Shown here: piece after piece, positions 63,181 through 64,000 of the stretch | Layout: each line of letters begins with the position of its first letter | How positions within the stretch are numbered: position 1 is the stretch's first letter | NCBI RefSeq assembly: GCF_030269925.1 | Contig: NC_085112.1 | Location: forward strand, 13,517,501 to 13,581,500 | Direction of reading: 5' to 3' | DNA from: Bombyx mori | Taxonomy: Eukaryota; Arthropoda; Insecta; Lepidoptera; Bombycidae | Length of the DNA: 64,000 nt | Notes under the pieces: generated by a model | Told to the model about the DNA's origin: nothing | What the model saw: only the letters and a program-made list of their open reading frames with translations | Database searches by the model: none | Position numbers and translations under genes: made by a program

Positions 63181-64000
63181 GAGTTCGGACCGGCTATGAC
63201 GACTACTGCCTTAAATTGAAATACGTGAGCGCGCCTCACAACGCACGCTCTACCGACCGACGAGGATATACTCTGTATTCGTAACCTTGGAAACGGTGTA
63301 GATATTAGTGAGAAAGATTATATTATACAGATTATCTATATACATAATAGAGAAAATGTCCTATCGAGATGAGACCTCCCTGTACTGTCGACTGAAGTGA
63401 GCATTAAACGATTAATTCTGATGGAACTCGTGAGGGGAGCCGCATGTAGTTTTATTTGACTGCCGCTCGTCGCCGCGAGACCGCGTTAGACAAATTATAG
63501 TTACGTTATAGTCGGCGTCGCGCCGTTTTCCTCTCGTGTAGAATGTACGCGTGACGAATGTAATGATTGGTGGCTTGGAATTTGATTCCGAATTGCCTCC
63601 CAAGTGTTTTGCGTTGCCTTGACCGGGCCCTGTCCCGGAGACATCTCGTCATACATATTTTACACTTTTTGTTACGGCATAATACGATATTAATTTGAAT
63701 GATTAAAGTGCTGGCGTGACCGAGGCGGATGATTAATTATACGTGTATTAATAAAATTTGCTTGTACATGAAAATTAAATATCATATTGATGCACTGTAT
63801 CCACTGGTGTTTTTTAATAATACCACCTGTTTTTTTCTAGTAATTCTTTTTATTAGGTTTATTTGGGTAATGTGTATATTTATATAAGTAAATTATTATA
63901 TTGAAGACTTTGTCTCGAATATATGATTAAAAGCAGGATATATGCGGTAAGTTCTAGGCAAATAAACCGTTGTCAAAATATCTCAGTGTCTTCTTGAATA
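63181..64000 (+). terminator. mask: mask 3' untranslated region with polyadenylation signals
   Basis: About 820 bp follow the stop. AATAAA occurs at 63750-63755 and at 63961-63966, either of which could direct cleavage; the second would put the end at or just past the window edge. No coding region in it is convincing. Confidence 0.6.

Noticed and set aside
1..64000. CRISPR arrays, operons or other prokaryotic features
   Set aside because: Intron-split genes, SINEs and AT-rich noncoding sequence show an animal genome; no direct-repeat arrays with regular spacers were seen.

Overview
The window is a piece of a lepidopteran genome, almost certainly silkworm (Bombyx). Ten copies or fragments of a repeat that I recognise as the Bm1 SINE are present, together with other moth-type repeats, AT-rich introns and GC-rich exons. 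Nothing bacterial or viral was recognised.

One host gene fills the window on the + strand. It is the orthologue of Drosophila mask / vertebrate ANKHD1, a giant ankyrin-repeat and single-KH-domain protein. I reconstructed 45 coding exons from the ATG at 1309 to the TAA at 63178-63180. Every exon junction keeps the reading frame, and the spliced CDS is 7236 nt (2411 codons plus stop). Layout: exon 1 (1303-1426), a 22.3 kb first intron, exons 2-10 (23749-34656) with the conserved N-terminal motif and 15 ankyrin repeats, exons 11-20 (35107-45726) with an Ala/Pro-rich, polyQ and His-rich linker, exons 21-26 (46044-48647) with 10 more ankyrin repeats, exons 27-28 with a basic coiled-coil segment and an acidic segment, exons 29-32 charged linker ending in a conserved GWKEVVRKS motif, exons 33-34 the KH domain, and exons 35-45 a low-complexity tail with conserved islands (ASKAPGY, PRPIGTER, C-terminal QTWSKWTH). 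The 3'UTR with two AATAAA signals runs to the window end. A possible noncoding first exon ends at 744.

Almost everything between the exons that can be identified is transposon-derived. Intron 1 (1427-23748) holds a 2.1 kb decayed TIR transposon (3740-5837), two Helitron-like elements, a 5'-truncated non-LTR retrotransposon with an intact 818-codon reverse-transcriptase ORF (11997-14453), Bm1 copies, a tRNA-derived SINE and other repeats. Later introns hold three hAT-like MITEs with 8-bp target duplications, two Harbinger-like MITEs sharing one TTA site, a Tc1/mariner-type element with 30-bp TIRs, several CTAG-ended Helitron-like elements, and a relic of an arthropod repeat ORF.

Most notable points: (i) a nearly identical inverted copy of mask exon 2, with its splice acceptor, embedded between Bm1 sequences in intron 36 about 32 kb downstream; (ii) two GC-AG introns, one after a 60-nt frame-neutral exon; (iii) transposon ends lying within about 14-37 bp of three 3' splice sites (exons 2, 7 and 9). 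No database or alignment was run. Family names rest on sequence motifs recognised by eye.
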